A stretch of DNA of 64,000 nucleotides from Romboutsia ilealis (GCF_900015215.1 NZ_LN555523.1:2112381-2176380); one strand, 5' to 3'. Shown: positions 19,102-28,630, counted from the stretch's first letter. The notes: a model not told the origin generated them from the letters alone. Numbers and translations are program-made.

Positions 19102-19845
19102 ATGATAAAAGGAAGAGTTCATTCAATAGAGACATTTGGAACAGTAGATGGTCCGGGAATAAGATTTATATTATTTATGCAAGGATGCGCATTAAGATGT
19201 AAGTATTGTCACAATAGAGATACTTGGGATACAAAATTAGGAAAAGAATATACAACAGATGAAATAATTACTCAAGCTTCAAAATACAAATCATATATGA
19301 ATGCTTCAGGGGGAGGAATAACTGTATCGGGTGGTGAAGCAACTTTACAACCTGAGTTTTTAAATGAGTTATTTGTTAAAGCTAAAGAAAATAAAATACA
19401 CACTTGTTTAGATACATCTGGATTTGTAAATATTGATGTTATAGATCCTATATTAGATAATACTGATCTTGTATTACTTGATTTGAAGCATATGATAGAA
19501 GAAGAATCAAAAGATTTAACTGGTGTTGGAGTTGAAAAATCACTTAAGTTAGCTAAACATTTAGATGAAAGAAATATACCGGTTTGGATAAGACATGTAT
19601 TAATTCCAGGTATAACAGATACTAAAGAAAACTTAGAAGCTCTAGGTGAATTTGTATCTAAACTTAATAATGTAGAAAGATTTGAATTCTTACCATATCA
19701 TTCTCTAGGTGTTCATAAGTGGGAAGCCATGGGATTAAATTATGAATTAAAAAATATTGAAGATGCTACTAGTGAAGATGTTGCTAAAGCTAGCGAAATA
19801 GTAGAAAAATTCGGTGTTAAAGTATTCAACAATAAATCTAAATAA
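19102..19845 (+). CDS. pflA: Pyruvate formate-lyase activating enzyme (radical SAM)
   Basis: Radical SAM enzyme of about 247 residues that installs the glycyl radical on PFL. The iron-sulfur motif is CALRCKYCHN (CX3CX2C), with the activase hallmark GTVDGPGIRFILFMQGC before it and SGGEATLQPEF after. The ATG at 19102 is chosen with AGAGGTGA upstream; the GTG at 19093 overlaps that site. Its partner pfl lies upstream on the same strand. Confidence 0.95.
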   Translation: MIKGRVHSIETFGTVDGPGIRFILFMQGCALRCKYCHNRDTWDTKLGKEYTTDEIITQASKYKSYMNASGGGITVSGGEATLQPEFLNELFVKAKENKIHTCLDTSGFVNIDVIDPILDNTDLVLLDLKHMIEEESKDLTGVGVEKSLKLAKHLDERNIPVWIRHVLIPGITDTKENLEALGEFVSKLNNVERFEFLPYHSLGVHKWEAMGLNYELKNIEDATSEDVAKASEIVEKFGVKVFNNKSK

Positions 19846-19850
19846 ATCAT

Positions 19851-19884
19851 AAAAGGACTATCTTAAATGTAAGATAGTCTTTTT
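19851..19884 (+). terminator. Terminator after pflA
   Basis: AAAAGGACTATCTT pairs with AAGATAGTCTTTTT (one G:U) and runs into T residues. Confidence 0.85.
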
Positions 19885-20005
19885 ATAATATGATTCTCTT
19901 TTGCTATAAATTTATATAATAACTATCTATTCTCTTTAATAGTACACTGCTATTAAGTTTTATAATTTTTTATTATATTTAAGTAATGTAAAATTATTTT
20001 AACAA

Positions 20006-20043
20006 AAAATCCATTATAATAAATAATCATTATAATGGATTTT
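20006..20043 (-). terminator. Terminator after thiI
   Basis: AATCCATTATAAT pairs with ATTATAATGGATT; on the minus strand it ends in a T6 run, just after the thiI stop codon. Confidence 0.85.
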
Positions 20044-20050
20044 ATTTATA

Positions 20051-21223
20051 TTAAAACTCTATATCTTCAACTTCTATATTATCTATTGCATCTTGTATTA
20101 ACTTTTCTACATCTAATGCATTTTCAGATCTTTCAATTCTATCTAGCTTAGGTTTTGTAACTGGTTTCTTAGGTGAAAACACTGTACAACAGTCCTCTTC
20201 TGGTAATATAGATGTTTCGAATGTTCCTATTTTTTGTGCTATATCTATTATCTCAGTTTTATCCATAGCTATAAGCGGTCTAAATACCGGCATACTTACT
20301 GATGCATTTGTACAAGTTAAGCCTTGTATTGTTTGAGATGCAACTTGTCCTATACTCTCTCCTGTAACTAATGCATCACAATGTCTACTCTCTGCCACCT
20401 GTTGTGCTATTCTCATCATAAATCTTCTTGAAATTATAGTCATTTCCTCATCTTTACAATTTAAACCTATAGCCTTTTGTATTTCTAACATATTTACTTT
20501 ATGAAGTCTTACTCTACCACAATACTTAGATAAAATTTGAGCTAAATCTCTAACCTTCTCCTGTGATTTTTCACTAGTGAAAGGATAACTATGGAAATGT
20601 ATACATTCTAATTCCATACCTCTCTTAGCCACCATCCACGATGCTACTGGAGAATCTATACCTCCTGATAAAAGTGACATTGCTCTACCATTAGTTCCTA
20701 ACGGTAGTCCTCCATAACCTGGAATTGTATCACTATATACCATTACATGATTTTGTCTTAATTCACAATGTATTTTTACTTCTGGATTTCTAACATCTAC
20801 TGCTATTTTATCCTTTACTTGAGATACTAGGTATCCACCTATATCTAAACTCATCTCTTGAGAAGTTAGCTTAAAGTCTTTATCTCCTCTTCTTGAATCA
20901 ACTTTAAAAGATTTATATCCCTGGTCTATTTTTTCTTCTAACATTTTTAATGCTAACTCTTTTAATAAATTGTAGTCTTTTTCTGCTCTTACAGCTGGAC
21001 AAACTCCAACTATACCAAATACTTTTCTAACTTCCTCTACTATTTCTTCATAATCATATCCATCTAAATCAACGTATATTCTTCCATATTCCTTGTATAC
21101 ATTAAACTTTCCTATAGGCTTTAATATATTTTTTACATTTTTTATAAGCTTATTTTCAAATATATATCTGTTTTTGCCCTTTACACCTATTTCTCCGTAC
21201 TTAACTATTAATATATTATACAA
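20051..21223 (-). CDS. thiI: tRNA 4-thiouridine synthase ThiI
   Basis: Sulfur transferase for s4U8 in tRNA (and thiazole synthesis in some species). An N-terminal ferredoxin-like domain and THUMP domain are followed by the PP-loop ATPase motif [15 protein letters not shown] (about residue 185). At about 390 residues it lacks the C-terminal rhodanese domain of the E. coli enzyme, like the Bacillus type that works with a dedicated desulfurase. The TTG at 21223 after GAGGTGG is preferred because the protein then starts at the family's usual point ([17 protein letters not shown]). The desulfurase gene lies just upstream. Confidence 0.93.
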   Translation of the reverse strand: MYNILIVKYGEIGVKGKNRYIFENKLIKNVKNILKPIGKFNVYKEYGRIYVDLDGYDYEEIVEEVRKVFGIVGVCPAVRAEKDYNLLKELALKMLEEKIDQGYKSFKVDSRRGDKDFKLTSQEMSLDIGGYLVSQVKDKIAVDVRNPEVKIHCELRQNHVMVYSDTIPGYGGLPLGTNGRAMSLLSGGIDSPVASWMVAKRGMELECIHFHSYPFTSEKSQEKVRDLAQILSKYCGRVRLHKVNMLEIQKAIGLNCKDEEMTIISRRFMMRIAQQVAESRHCDALVTGESIGQVASQTIQGLTCTNASVSMPVFRPLIAMDKTEIIDIAQKIGTFETSILPEEDCCTVFSPKKPVTKPKLDRIERSENALDVEKLIQDAIDNIEVEDIEF

Positions 21224-21264
21224 TTTTTCCACCTCTTAACTTAATTTTGTCATTCTTAAATTGA

Positions 21265-22416
21265 TTATCTTCTTCTCATTATCATTCTTAAATCACTTAC
21301 TGATTCTTTAACTACTTTAACCGCTTCTTTTATTTCTTCTTCTGTATTTAAATCTGATAAACTAAATCTTATCGCACCTTCTATTTCTTGAGGAGAAAGT
21401 CCCATAGCATTTAATACATGACTACCTTTTTTCTTAGATGAACAAGCAGATCCAGTAGATACATACACACCTTTTTGTTCTAGATAATGAAGTAGCACTT
21501 CTCCTTTTATTCCATAAAAAGTAACATTTAATATATGGCAAACTCCATCTTCTGGAGAGTTTAATTTTATATTTTCTATATTTTCTATTATCTCTCTTTT
21601 TAATAAATCTCTTAGATTTTTTATTTTTTCTATTTTACCATCTAAATCTTCATTTATTATTCTTATAGCTTCTCCTAAGCCATATATACCTGGTGTATTT
21701 TCTGTCCCAGATCTTATTCCTATTTCTTGTCCCCCACCAGTTAAAATAGGCTTTATTCTATTATTTTCTCTAACATACATGAAACCTATTCCTTTTGGTC
21801 CATGTACCTTATGACCACTAACACTCATAAAATCTATATTATATTTTGATGGTTTAAAGTTTATCTTAGCATAAGATTGAACAGCATCTACATGTAAGAA
21901 TACCTTGTCCTTTAATGTTTTAAGATGTTTGCCGATCTCCTGTATTGGTTGTATGCTACCAACTTCATTATTAACATGCATTATTGTAACTAAGCAAGTT
22001 GTTGGCTTTAATGCATTTTTAAACTCTTCTATATCTATTTTACCATCTTTATCAACTTCTAAATATGTAACTTCACAACCTTCAGATTCTAAATCCTTTA
22101 GAGTATTTAATACCGATGGATGCTCTATAGTAGTAGATATTATATGGTTTTTTCTTTTTTTATTTAAAGCTACAATACCTCTTATTATGGTATTGTTAGA
22201 CTCTGTTCCTCCAGATGTAAAGTATATTTCTTTATCTTTTATACCTAGAGTTCTAGCTATACTTTGCCTTATATTTTTTATATTCTTTTCAACTTCTACA
22301 CCTTTTCTATGTAAAGAAGATGGATTTGCATAGTCTGTATTAAGCGCATAAACCATTTTATCTATAACTTCTTTATATGGCTTCGTTGTAGCACTATTGT
22401 CTAAATATATATCCAT
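21265..22416 (-). CDS. Cysteine desulfurase (NifS/IscS class, NifZ-like partner of ThiI)
   Basis: PLP enzyme that takes sulfur from cysteine. The N-terminus IYLDNSATTKPY, the PLP lysine in SVSGHKVHGPKG, and the active loop STGSACSSKKKGSH with the catalytic Cys are present. Length (about 383) is normal. The ATG at 22416 fits the family start and has GGTG six bases upstream; a longer frame begins at 22446. Adjacent thiI (41-base gap) indicates a dedicated sulfur donor for tRNA thiolation. Confidence 0.92.
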   Translation of the reverse strand: MDIYLDNSATTKPYKEVIDKMVYALNTDYANPSSLHRKGVEVEKNIKNIRQSIARTLGIKDKEIYFTSGGTESNNTIIRGIVALNKKRKNHIISTTIEHPSVLNTLKDLESEGCEVTYLEVDKDGKIDIEEFKNALKPTTCLVTIMHVNNEVGSIQPIQEIGKHLKTLKDKVFLHVDAVQSYAKINFKPSKYNIDFMSVSGHKVHGPKGIGFMYVRENNRIKPILTGGGQEIGIRSGTENTPGIYGLGEAIRIINEDLDGKIEKIKNLRDLLKREIIENIENIKLNSPEDGVCHILNVTFYGIKGEVLLHYLEQKGVYVSTGSACSSKKKGSHVLNAMGLSPQEIEGAIRFSLSDLNTEEEIKEAVKVVKESVSDLRMIMRRR

Positions 22417-22649
22417 ACATTGCACCAACTTTCTATTTATATACATTTTATTATTTATTTTACCAACTTCATCTATTAATTATCAAAAATATTAAAAATT
22501 CAATTTATATAAATATCTTTTATAAAATCGTATCTATTTATTATATCATTAAATTTTTTATTTTTTAACATATAATAAATTTTTCATTACATAAAAATAT
22601 TATCTACACTACAAAGATGTAATATTTTTGATATTCTTGTAAAAAACTA

Positions 22650-22678
22650 TTGATTAAACTGTCGAACTTTGTTATTAT
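22650..22678 (+). promoter_or_regulatory. Promoter of small RNA candidate 1
   Basis: TTGATT, 17-base spacer, then TATTAT extended by TGT. The expected start of transcription falls at about 22685, immediately before a hairpin. Confidence 0.65.
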
Positions 22679-22685
22679 AAATATA

Positions 22686-22800
22686 TGGTTATCCCCCTGA
22701 TAACCTTAGTAAAATCTCTATTCCCAATACCCCTTTAAATGAATAATTTATATTCATTTATGGCCTACTTCACGATCGGATGCGAAGTAGGTTTTTTTAT
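22686..22800 (+). ncRNA. Small RNA candidate 1 of a tandem pair (C-rich loop)
   Basis: A roughly 115-nt unit with no reading frame. Order: hairpin 22687-22705 (GGTTAT stem, loop CCCCCTG), an unpaired C-rich stretch with TCTATTCCC and TACCCC, a second stem at 22737-22759, then a terminator (CCTACTTC at 22764, GAAGTAGG at 22784, T7). It is preceded by a good promoter. The first half is almost identical to the unit 183 bases downstream, while the 3' halves differ. C-rich loops of this kind in Gram-positive sRNAs pair with Shine-Dalgarno sites. No Rfam family recognised by me. Confidence 0.65.
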
Positions 22801-22832
22801 TTTATATTTTTTCATATTTTTTTGAAAAACTA

Positions 22833-22861
22833 TTGATTTTAGTGTCGAACTTTGTTATTAT
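22833..22861 (+). promoter_or_regulatory. Promoter of small RNA candidate 2
   Basis: Same design as the first copy: TTGATT, 17 bases, extended -10 TGTTATTAT, but with a diverged spacer start, arguing that the promoter is conserved by selection or recent duplication. Confidence 0.65.
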
Positions 22862-22868
22862 AAATACA

Positions 22869-23008
22869 TGGTTATCCCCCTGATAACCTTAATTAAAATC
22901 TCTATTCCCAATACCCCTTTTGAACGGATAGACTTTATATCCATTATTGTTAAGTTGACAACGGAAGTCAATTTAGCGAAAAAAGAGCTTCCCCAAGCTC
23001 TTTTTTTT
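22869..23008 (+). ncRNA. Small RNA candidate 2 of a tandem pair (C-rich loops)
   Basis: About 140 nt. The 5' half repeats copy 1: hairpin 22870-22888 with loop CCCCCTG, then TCTATTCCC and TACCCC. The 3' half is unrelated to copy 1: a small GGATA/TATCC stem, a TTGAC/GTCAA stem near 22955, and a terminator whose stem AAAAGAGCTT/AAGCTCTTTT closes on a CCCC loop (22981-23004), giving a further C-rich loop. No open reading frame is visible. Together with copy 1 it fills most of the 700-base gap between the desulfurase and asparaginase genes; 22447-22640 shows nothing else. Confidence 0.65.
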
Positions 23009-23144
23009 ATATTTTTTTAACGCTAGACTTAAATAGTTTTTTTTTGATATAATTTATATATATATATTTATTTATATGTTTTTAAATAAAAAAATGTAAA
23101 ATAATTGTATTTGTTTTTTAATATAAAAGGTGGGTGATATTGTA

Positions 23145-24137
23145 ATGAATAAGAAAAAAGTCGCTATAATATTTACTGGTGGTACTATTTCTATGACAGT
23201 AGATGAAAATGTTGGTGCAGCAATTCCTACTCTATCAGGAGAACAAATAATGTCAATGGTTACAAACATAGACAAAGTTGCTGATATCGAAGTATTTAAT
23301 TTTGCTGAAATACCTGGACCTCATATGACGCCAGAAAGATTAATAGAATTAAAGCATTACATTAATAATTTACTTGAAAGAGAAGATATTTGCGGTGCTG
23401 TTATAACTCATGGTACTGATAGTTTAGAAGAAACTGCTTACTTCCTAGATTTAACTATATCTAGTGAAAAACCAGTTATAGTTACTGGAGCCATGAGAAG
23501 TAGCTCTGAACTTGGATATGATGGGCCTAGCAATTTATCTGCAGCAGTTTGTACAGCTATATCTGATAAAGCTGTTGGAAAAGGTGTACTTATAGTTTTA
23601 AACAATGAGGTTTTATTAGCTTCTGAAGCAACTAAAACTGATACATTAGCCTTAAATACTTTTAAATCATTAAGTAAAGGCCCATTAGGTTTAATTGACT
23701 GCAATGAATTAGTACTATTTAAGAATACTGAAGAAAGAACAATAATAGATACTGATAAAGTTGAAACAAAAGTTGCTTTAATCAAATCTGGAATTGGAAT
23801 GAATGATGACTTTATAAAGTTTGCAGCTGATAGCGGTTATAAAGGAATTATAATTGAAGCAATGGGTAGAGGTAATGTACCTCCTAAAATGTATGAAGGT
23901 GTTAAATATGCTAGAGAAAAAGATATCCCCGTTGTTATAGTTTCTAGATGCCATTCAGGTAGAGTCTTTGATAGTTATGGTTATTTAGGTTCTGGTAGAG
24001 ATTTAAGAAATATCGGATGTATATTCGGTGGAGAACTTCCAGGTCAAAAAGCTAGAATAAAACTTATGTTAGCACTTGGAAAGACTGATAATTTAGACGA
24101 AATAAAAGATTTCTTTGAAAAAGGAATATATTATTAA
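23145..24137 (+). CDS. ansA: L-asparaginase, type I
   Basis: Hydrolyses asparagine to aspartate and ammonia. Both asparaginase signatures are visible: IIFTGGTISM at the N-terminus with the catalytic Thr, and AVITHGTDSLEETAYFL near residue 90, with the Lys of TGAMRSSSELGYDG further on. The 330-residue length fits cytoplasmic bacterial enzymes; no signal peptide. The ATG at 23145 is chosen with GGGTGAT upstream; the longer GTG frame overlaps the ribosome site. Confidence 0.92.
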   Translation: MNKKKVAIIFTGGTISMTVDENVGAAIPTLSGEQIMSMVTNIDKVADIEVFNFAEIPGPHMTPERLIELKHYINNLLEREDICGAVITHGTDSLEETAYFLDLTISSEKPVIVTGAMRSSSELGYDGPSNLSAAVCTAISDKAVGKGVLIVLNNEVLLASEATKTDTLALNTFKSLSKGPLGLIDCNELVLFKNTEERTIIDTDKVETKVALIKSGIGMNDDFIKFAADSGYKGIIIEAMGRGNVPPKMYEGVKYAREKDIPVVIVSRCHSGRVFDSYGYLGSGRDLRNIGCIFGGELPGQKARIKLMLALGKTDNLDEIKDFFEKGIYY

Positions 24138-24143
24138 AATAAA

Positions 24144-24178
24144 AAAGGGGTTATCTCTTAATAGAGATTAACCTCTTT
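24144..24178. terminator. Bidirectional terminator between ansA and the helicase gene
   Basis: AAAGGGGTTA pairs with TAACCTCTTT (one mismatch pair as G:U) with an inner CTCT/AGAG stem. It lies between convergent genes and touches the helicase stop codon. Confidence 0.7.
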
Positions 24179-26219
24179 ATATTTTCCATATTATTCTCTT
24201 TGTTAAACATACCTTTGAATTTAACGCTCTATCTCTATCTTTAAATCTTATTTTGATAGAATCACCATTCTTTTCTACTATGGTACCTTCTTTAAATTTT
24301 TTGTGATATATTTTATCTCCTATACTTATACTATCCATTTCTTTTTTAGTTGGAGCTTTTATATCTTCTACAAACCTTGATTTAGAAACTCTTTTACCAT
24401 ACTTATTAACTGGCGAACTTATACATATATTTTCTTCCGCTCTAGTTATTGCTACATACATAAGTCTTCTCTCTTCTTCTATTTGATCATTTTTCTTTGC
24501 TTCATCATCTATATCATAAGATTTTTCATGTGGTATTGTCCCTTCATTAGCACCTATAATATAAACATTTTTAAACTCTAATCCTTTTGCGCTGTGCATA
24601 GTTGTAAAAATAACACCATCTGTTTCTTTGTTATTTTTATTATCTACTAATTCAGACTTTACTCTTTCTATATGCTCTAAATATTCTTGTATAGTTTTAA
24701 AGTTTGTAGCTGAACTTTCAAGCTCATTTAGTATTTCTATAAGTCCATTCGTTTTTATTTTTCTATTCGCGCAATAATCCAAAATATATCTATCATAATC
24801 TAAAGTTGTTCTAATATATGATATTGCATTTTTAGGACTTAGCCCCTTTACATAACTTATATCTATATCTAAATCATTTATAGTTTTCACTTGCTTAGGA
24901 TGTAAGTCACACTTATTAATCAATGAATTTATAAAATCCGGTTCATCCTTTATCAAATTTAAATTGTCTTTAGAAATATATCTAAAAGGTTTATTTATAA
25001 TTCTTATCCAATCTTTATTAGAATTTGGATTAACTCCTATTCTTAAGTAAGCAAGTATGTCTTGAGCAGCCCAGTGGTCATATATAGTAACTATTGAGTC
25101 TTTAACTACAAATGGGATTCTCATATCCATAAATACATCAACTAAAGCTCTTGATTGTATATTAGTTCTATATATTACTGCAAAATCAGTATACTCCGTA
25201 TACATTTCCTGAATCTTATCTTTTATATCTTTTGCTATATATACAGCCTCTTCCTCTGAATCTTCGGGCGAAATATAATTTACCTTAGCACCATTGCCTT
25301 GACCACATTTTATAACTTTCTCATATCTATTTGTATTTTTTTCTATTAATCTATTAGCTATATCTATTATTTCACCTTTAGATCTATAATTAATATCCAA
25401 TAATACTTTTGTTGTATTAGAAAAATACTCTTCAAATTCTAATAAGAAATCTGGTCTAGATCCCCTAAATCCATAGATACTTTGATCTTCATCTCCTACT
25501 ACAAATATATTATTATTTGGATTTGCTATTAACTTTAATGCTTCAAATTGAACCTTATTTATATCTTGAAACTCATCCACAAGAATATATCTATAAACAC
25601 TTCTCACTCTATCTAAAGCTGCCTTATTATGTTTTAATAATTCATATGTTTTTATTAACATATCATCAAAGTCTATTTTATTCATTTGTTGTTTGTATTC
25701 TTCATAAAAATTATATACCTTTATGAATTCATCATTAGTCAATACCTCTGATTTAAAATCTCTTTTATCCATCAATTCATTTTTCACATATGAAATTTCA
25801 TTTATAACTTGTCCAATAGTTTCATCATCATCTGAATTTTCTATATTTAATCCCTTTAATATGCTCTTTAATCCAATCCTCTTTGTTTTTTCATCTAGGA
25901 TACTTTCAATATTATAATTTTCAAAATACCTTAATATCCTAAAAAACACGGAATGAAATGTTCCATATGTAACCTTATTCATTCTAAAGTCATTACTTAA
26001 AGCTAATGCTCTATTTTTCATTTCTATAGATGAAGCTTTTGTAAAACTTATTGCAAGTATGCTTGTAGGCTTTATGTTTTTATTTACAATCATATTAGCT
26101 ATTCTATATGTTATAACTCTAGTCTTTCCTGAACCTGGCCCTGCAAGCACCATACAAGGTCCATCTATGTGTTCTACAGCCTTTAATTGATTTTCATTTA
26201 ATTTATCTATACTTATCAT
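24177..26219 (-). CDS. UvrD/PcrA-like superfamily 1 DNA helicase
   Basis: ATP-dependent 3'-5' DNA helicase of 680 residues. Motifs: N-terminal Q-like LNENQLKAVEH, Walker A AGPGSGKTRVI, VDEFQDIN (II), GDEDQSIYGFRG (III), MHSAKGLEF (V) and VAITRAEEN (VI). The C-terminal 50 residues carry a small IGDKIYHKKFKEGTIV Tudor-like tail as in PcrA, but the protein is shorter than the usual 720-740 residue PcrA, so it may be a paralog. A GGTAGGT site precedes the ATG. It is transcribed divergently from the YprB-like gene. Confidence 0.9.
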   Translation of the reverse strand: MISIDKLNENQLKAVEHIDGPCMVLAGPGSGKTRVITYRIANMIVNKNIKPTSILAISFTKASSIEMKNRALALSNDFRMNKVTYGTFHSVFFRILRYFENYNIESILDEKTKRIGLKSILKGLNIENSDDDETIGQVINEISYVKNELMDKRDFKSEVLTNDEFIKVYNFYEEYKQQMNKIDFDDMLIKTYELLKHNKAALDRVRSVYRYILVDEFQDINKVQFEALKLIANPNNNIFVVGDEDQSIYGFRGSRPDFLLEFEEYFSNTTKVLLDINYRSKGEIIDIANRLIEKNTNRYEKVIKCGQGNGAKVNYISPEDSEEEAVYIAKDIKDKIQEMYTEYTDFAVIYRTNIQSRALVDVFMDMRIPFVVKDSIVTIYDHWAAQDILAYLRIGVNPNSNKDWIRIINKPFRYISKDNLNLIKDEPDFINSLINKCDLHPKQVKTINDLDIDISYVKGLSPKNAISYIRTTLDYDRYILDYCANRKIKTNGLIEILNELESSATNFKTIQEYLEHIERVKSELVDNKNNKETDGVIFTTMHSAKGLEFKNVYIIGANEGTIPHEKSYDIDDEAKKNDQIEEERRLMYVAITRAEENICISSPVNKYGKRVSKSRFVEDIKAPTKKEMDSISIGDKIYHKKFKEGTIVEKNGDSIKIRFKDRDRALNSKVCLTKRIIWKI

Positions 26220-26325
26220 ATACTACCTACCTTGAAGTATTATTTATTTCATTTATAATAATGTTAAGCATATTTGCTTAACCTAATAATTATTATAATA
26301 TATAATTGGAGAAAGGAGAAATTTT

Positions 26326-27240
26326 ATGGAAGTAATAACTAAAACTTTAGATGAATTAATAGATATACCTCCTAACCATTTTGTATTTGATATAGAAACT
26401 ACAGGCCTTAACTCAAATTATTGTAAAGTTATTTTGATAGGAATTCTTTTTAATCAAGATAATAAAACTGTTATTAAGCAATTTTTTGCTAATACAGAAG
26501 ATGATGAAAAAGAACTTCTACTTACTTTTATTAATACTATAAAAAATTATCAAAATCATATTACTTTTAATGGGCTAACTTTTGATATTCCTTTTTTAAA
26601 TACTAGACTAAAAAAACATAATATCGATTTTTATCTATCTAAAAATGATGATATTGATATCCTTAAACTTATAAGACCCTTTAAGGAAAAACTTTCTCTA
26701 TCTGATTGTAAACTAAAAACTATAGAAAAATACCTTGGTATTCATAGAGAAGATACCATTTCTGGTAAAGAAAGCATTGATTTATATAAAGATTATTCTG
26801 TTAATCAAAATATAGACTTAAAAGAAAAAATACTTCTTCATAATTATGAAGATATTTATTATTTAGGTGTCATTTTTAAAATAAAAGATATTTTAAAACA
26901 TAAATTAAATGTTTTATGTATAGCTACAAATAATTTATCATTAGAATTAGTTCCAGGATCATTTAAAATATCCAAAAACATACTATCGATTATATATAAT
27001 ACTTTTGAAGGTAACGTATTTAACATAAATATATATAATGATTCATACTCTATAATCTCTGATGAGAAAAATCTAATATTAAATGTATCGCTAGACAAAG
27101 GTCGAGACTCAAATAATAACACAATTTTATTTTATAATTTATATAAAATAATTCCATTAAAGTTTAATGACTCATTCTTAGAAGATAATATATATTCATT
27201 ATGCAATTACCTAATAAAAAAAGAGTTATCGTCCTTATAA
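26326..27240 (+). CDS. YprB-like RNase H-fold 3'-5' exonuclease
   Basis: Predicted DEDDy-type nuclease of 304 residues. The exonuclease motifs are FDIETTGLN (Exo I), ITFNGLTFDIPFLNTRL (Exo II) and HNYEDIYYL (Exo III with Tyr and Asp). The domain covers residues 15-190; the C-terminal 110 residues are not assignable. AAAGGAG precedes the ATG. In Bacillus, yprB sits beside a helicase gene; here a UvrD-type helicase is its divergent neighbour, suggesting a DNA-repair role, but this is inference. Confidence 0.8.
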   Translation: MEVITKTLDELIDIPPNHFVFDIETTGLNSNYCKVILIGILFNQDNKTVIKQFFANTEDDEKELLLTFINTIKNYQNHITFNGLTFDIPFLNTRLKKHNIDFYLSKNDDIDILKLIRPFKEKLSLSDCKLKTIEKYLGIHREDTISGKESIDLYKDYSVNQNIDLKEKILLHNYEDIYYLGVIFKIKDILKHKLNVLCIATNNLSLELVPGSFKISKNILSIIYNTFEGNVFNINIYNDSYSIISDEKNLILNVSLDKGRDSNNNTILFYNLYKIIPLKFNDSFLEDNIYSLCNYLIKKELSSL

Positions 27241-27259
27241 TATGGACTATAGCTCTTTA
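27225..27259 (-). terminator. Terminator after azoreductase gene
   Basis: AAAGAGcTATAGTCC pairs with GGACgATAACTCTTT on the minus strand and runs into T residues; the distal arm overlaps the last codons of the convergent exonuclease gene. Confidence 0.7.
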
Positions 27260-27268
27260 ACATTTATA

Positions 27269-27916
27269 TTAAAATTTCATTGAATCTATAACATCGTCAA
27301 TCTTACTAGATGCTTTATTTATTGCTTCTTGTTTTTCTTCTTCTGTAAATCCAGTAGCATCAACTAATAATTCTTCAAACTTCTTAATTCCCATAAATTT
27401 CATTATATCTTCTATATAATTAAGTCCTTTATTCATAATTGGTCTTAACATCCAAGGCACATTTCCACCTGAAGATTGAATATATACCATGGTTCTTGGT
27501 TTATCATTTAGAAGGGGTTCTATTTTTTTACCTTCAAATTTTATAGTTTTTTGATCTTGCATTATACAGTCTATATATTCTTTAAGTGGAGCTGGAAATG
27601 ACAAACTCCACATTGGAGCTGAAATTACATAAGCATTAGCGCTTATAAATTGATCACATAGTTCTCTTATTTTTTTTATTTCTCTTTGTTCTTTATCACT
27701 TAGTTCTTTAGCATCACTCTCATTTATTATACAATTTCTCTTTTCAAAATATTGATACTCAAGTCTAGGTATATGCTCTTTATATAAGTCTATCTCTTCT
27801 AATTGGAAATCTTTATTTTTTTCTAAAAATTTATTTATAAATTTTCTAGCCACAGTTTTACTTGCAGATAAATTTTCAGGCTTAGAGTTTACACTTATAT
27901 ATAATAACTTTTTCAT
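27269..27916 (-). CDS. FMN-dependent NADH-azoreductase / NAD(P)H oxidoreductase
   Basis: Flavodoxin-fold reductase of about 215 residues. The N-terminal LLYISVNSKPENLSASKTVARKF is the FMN phosphate-binding loop, and APMWSLSFPAPLKEYID near residue 100 is the AzoR-type active-site segment; QSSGG follows. It reduces quinones or azo compounds with NAD(P)H. The ATG at 27916 has GGAAGGTA upstream; the ATG at 27934 overlaps that site. The physiological substrate is unknown. Confidence 0.85.
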   Translation of the reverse strand: MKKLLYISVNSKPENLSASKTVARKFINKFLEKNKDFQLEEIDLYKEHIPRLEYQYFEKRNCIINESDAKELSDKEQREIKKIRELCDQFISANAYVISAPMWSLSFPAPLKEYIDCIMQDQKTIKFEGKKIEPLLNDKPRTMVYIQSSGGNVPWMLRPIMNKGLNYIEDIMKFMGIKKFEELLVDATGFTEEEKQEAINKASSKIDDVIDSMKF

Positions 27917-28130
27917 AATAGTACCTTCCTTCATATATTATATCTATTGATATAGTTTTTCTATAAGGTACTTTTTTATTCATTTACAATAAAAAATTCG
28001 CTTCGCTCATGTCGCCAACGACTTCGTCCGTTGCTCAAAATCCTTTTTATGCTCAAAACCAATTTATTGATATTACTTACATTCAGAATTTATCCACATT
28101 TTTTTAAGTATTATAATATCCTTAAGCGTA

Positions 28131-28158
28131 AAAAAGACTATGAAATTCATAGTCTTTT
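28131..28158 (-). terminator. Terminator after tRNA-Ser
   Basis: AAAAGACTATGAA and its exact complement form a long stem right after the tRNA CCA end, followed by T residues on the minus strand. Confidence 0.85.
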
Positions 28159-28161
28159 AAC

Positions 28162-28254
28162 TGGCGGAGAAGGAGGGATTCGAACCCTCGCACCAGTATA
28201 ACCCAGCCTAAACCCTTAGCAGGGGTTCCTCTTTAGCCACTTGAGTACTTCTCC
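28162..28254 (-). tRNA. tRNA-Ser, anticodon GCU
   Basis: Acceptor stem GGAGAAG/CTTCTCC, anticodon stem AACCC/GGGTT around CTGCTAA (anticodon GCT), long serine-type variable arm, T loop GGTTCGAATCC, discriminator G and encoded CCA. It decodes AGC/AGU. Confidence 0.97.
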
Positions 28255-28394
28255 TTATTTAATTTATACCTTAATTATACAATCTAATAACAATATAGTC
28301 AATAGTTTATATAATTTTTTTGAAAAATTTTACTATTATTATGTAAAGTAGAGATATTACACTCTACTTTATATAAATACTTTATAAAATACAC

Positions 28395-28618
28395 TCAAAA
28401 TATCTCCGCCTTCATCCTTATTAATTTAGAATCTATTTCATATACTTTCTTTATTAATTTTCTAGTTAAAATATTTTTAGGATTTCTATATGCTATTATA
28501 ATTCCATCTTTTAAAACATAAATCTTATCACGATATAAAAAACTCTATTTAAATCATGACTAGCACCAATAATTTTTATTTTCTAGCTTTTTGAATATAT
28601 TCATTATTTGATAGAATA
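28395..28618 (-). pseudogene. Remnant of an ABC-transporter ATPase (FecE/BtuD-like C-terminal part)
   Basis: Reading the minus strand with two frameshifts gives MNIFKKLENK, then KIIGASHDLNRVF (the H-loop of an ABC ATPase), then RDKIYVLKDGIIIAYRNP and a C-terminal tail ending at the TGA at 28395. This is the last 70 residues of an iron or B12 importer ATPase. Walker A, signature and Walker B parts are missing. A MITE-like element lies 12 bases beyond the surviving 5' end, so insertion followed by deletion probably removed the rest. It is too degraded to be functional. Confidence 0.75.
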
Positions 28619-28630
28619 ATATTATTTTAA

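Noticed and set aside
22650-23008. Tandem repeat as a CRISPR array or transposon ends
   Set aside because: Only two units, about 95 bases long, with promoters and different terminators; no spacers, cas genes or transposase nearby.
28460-28600. Intact small protein in the ATPase remnant
   Set aside because: The homologous reading needs two frameshifts and there is no start with a ribosome site.
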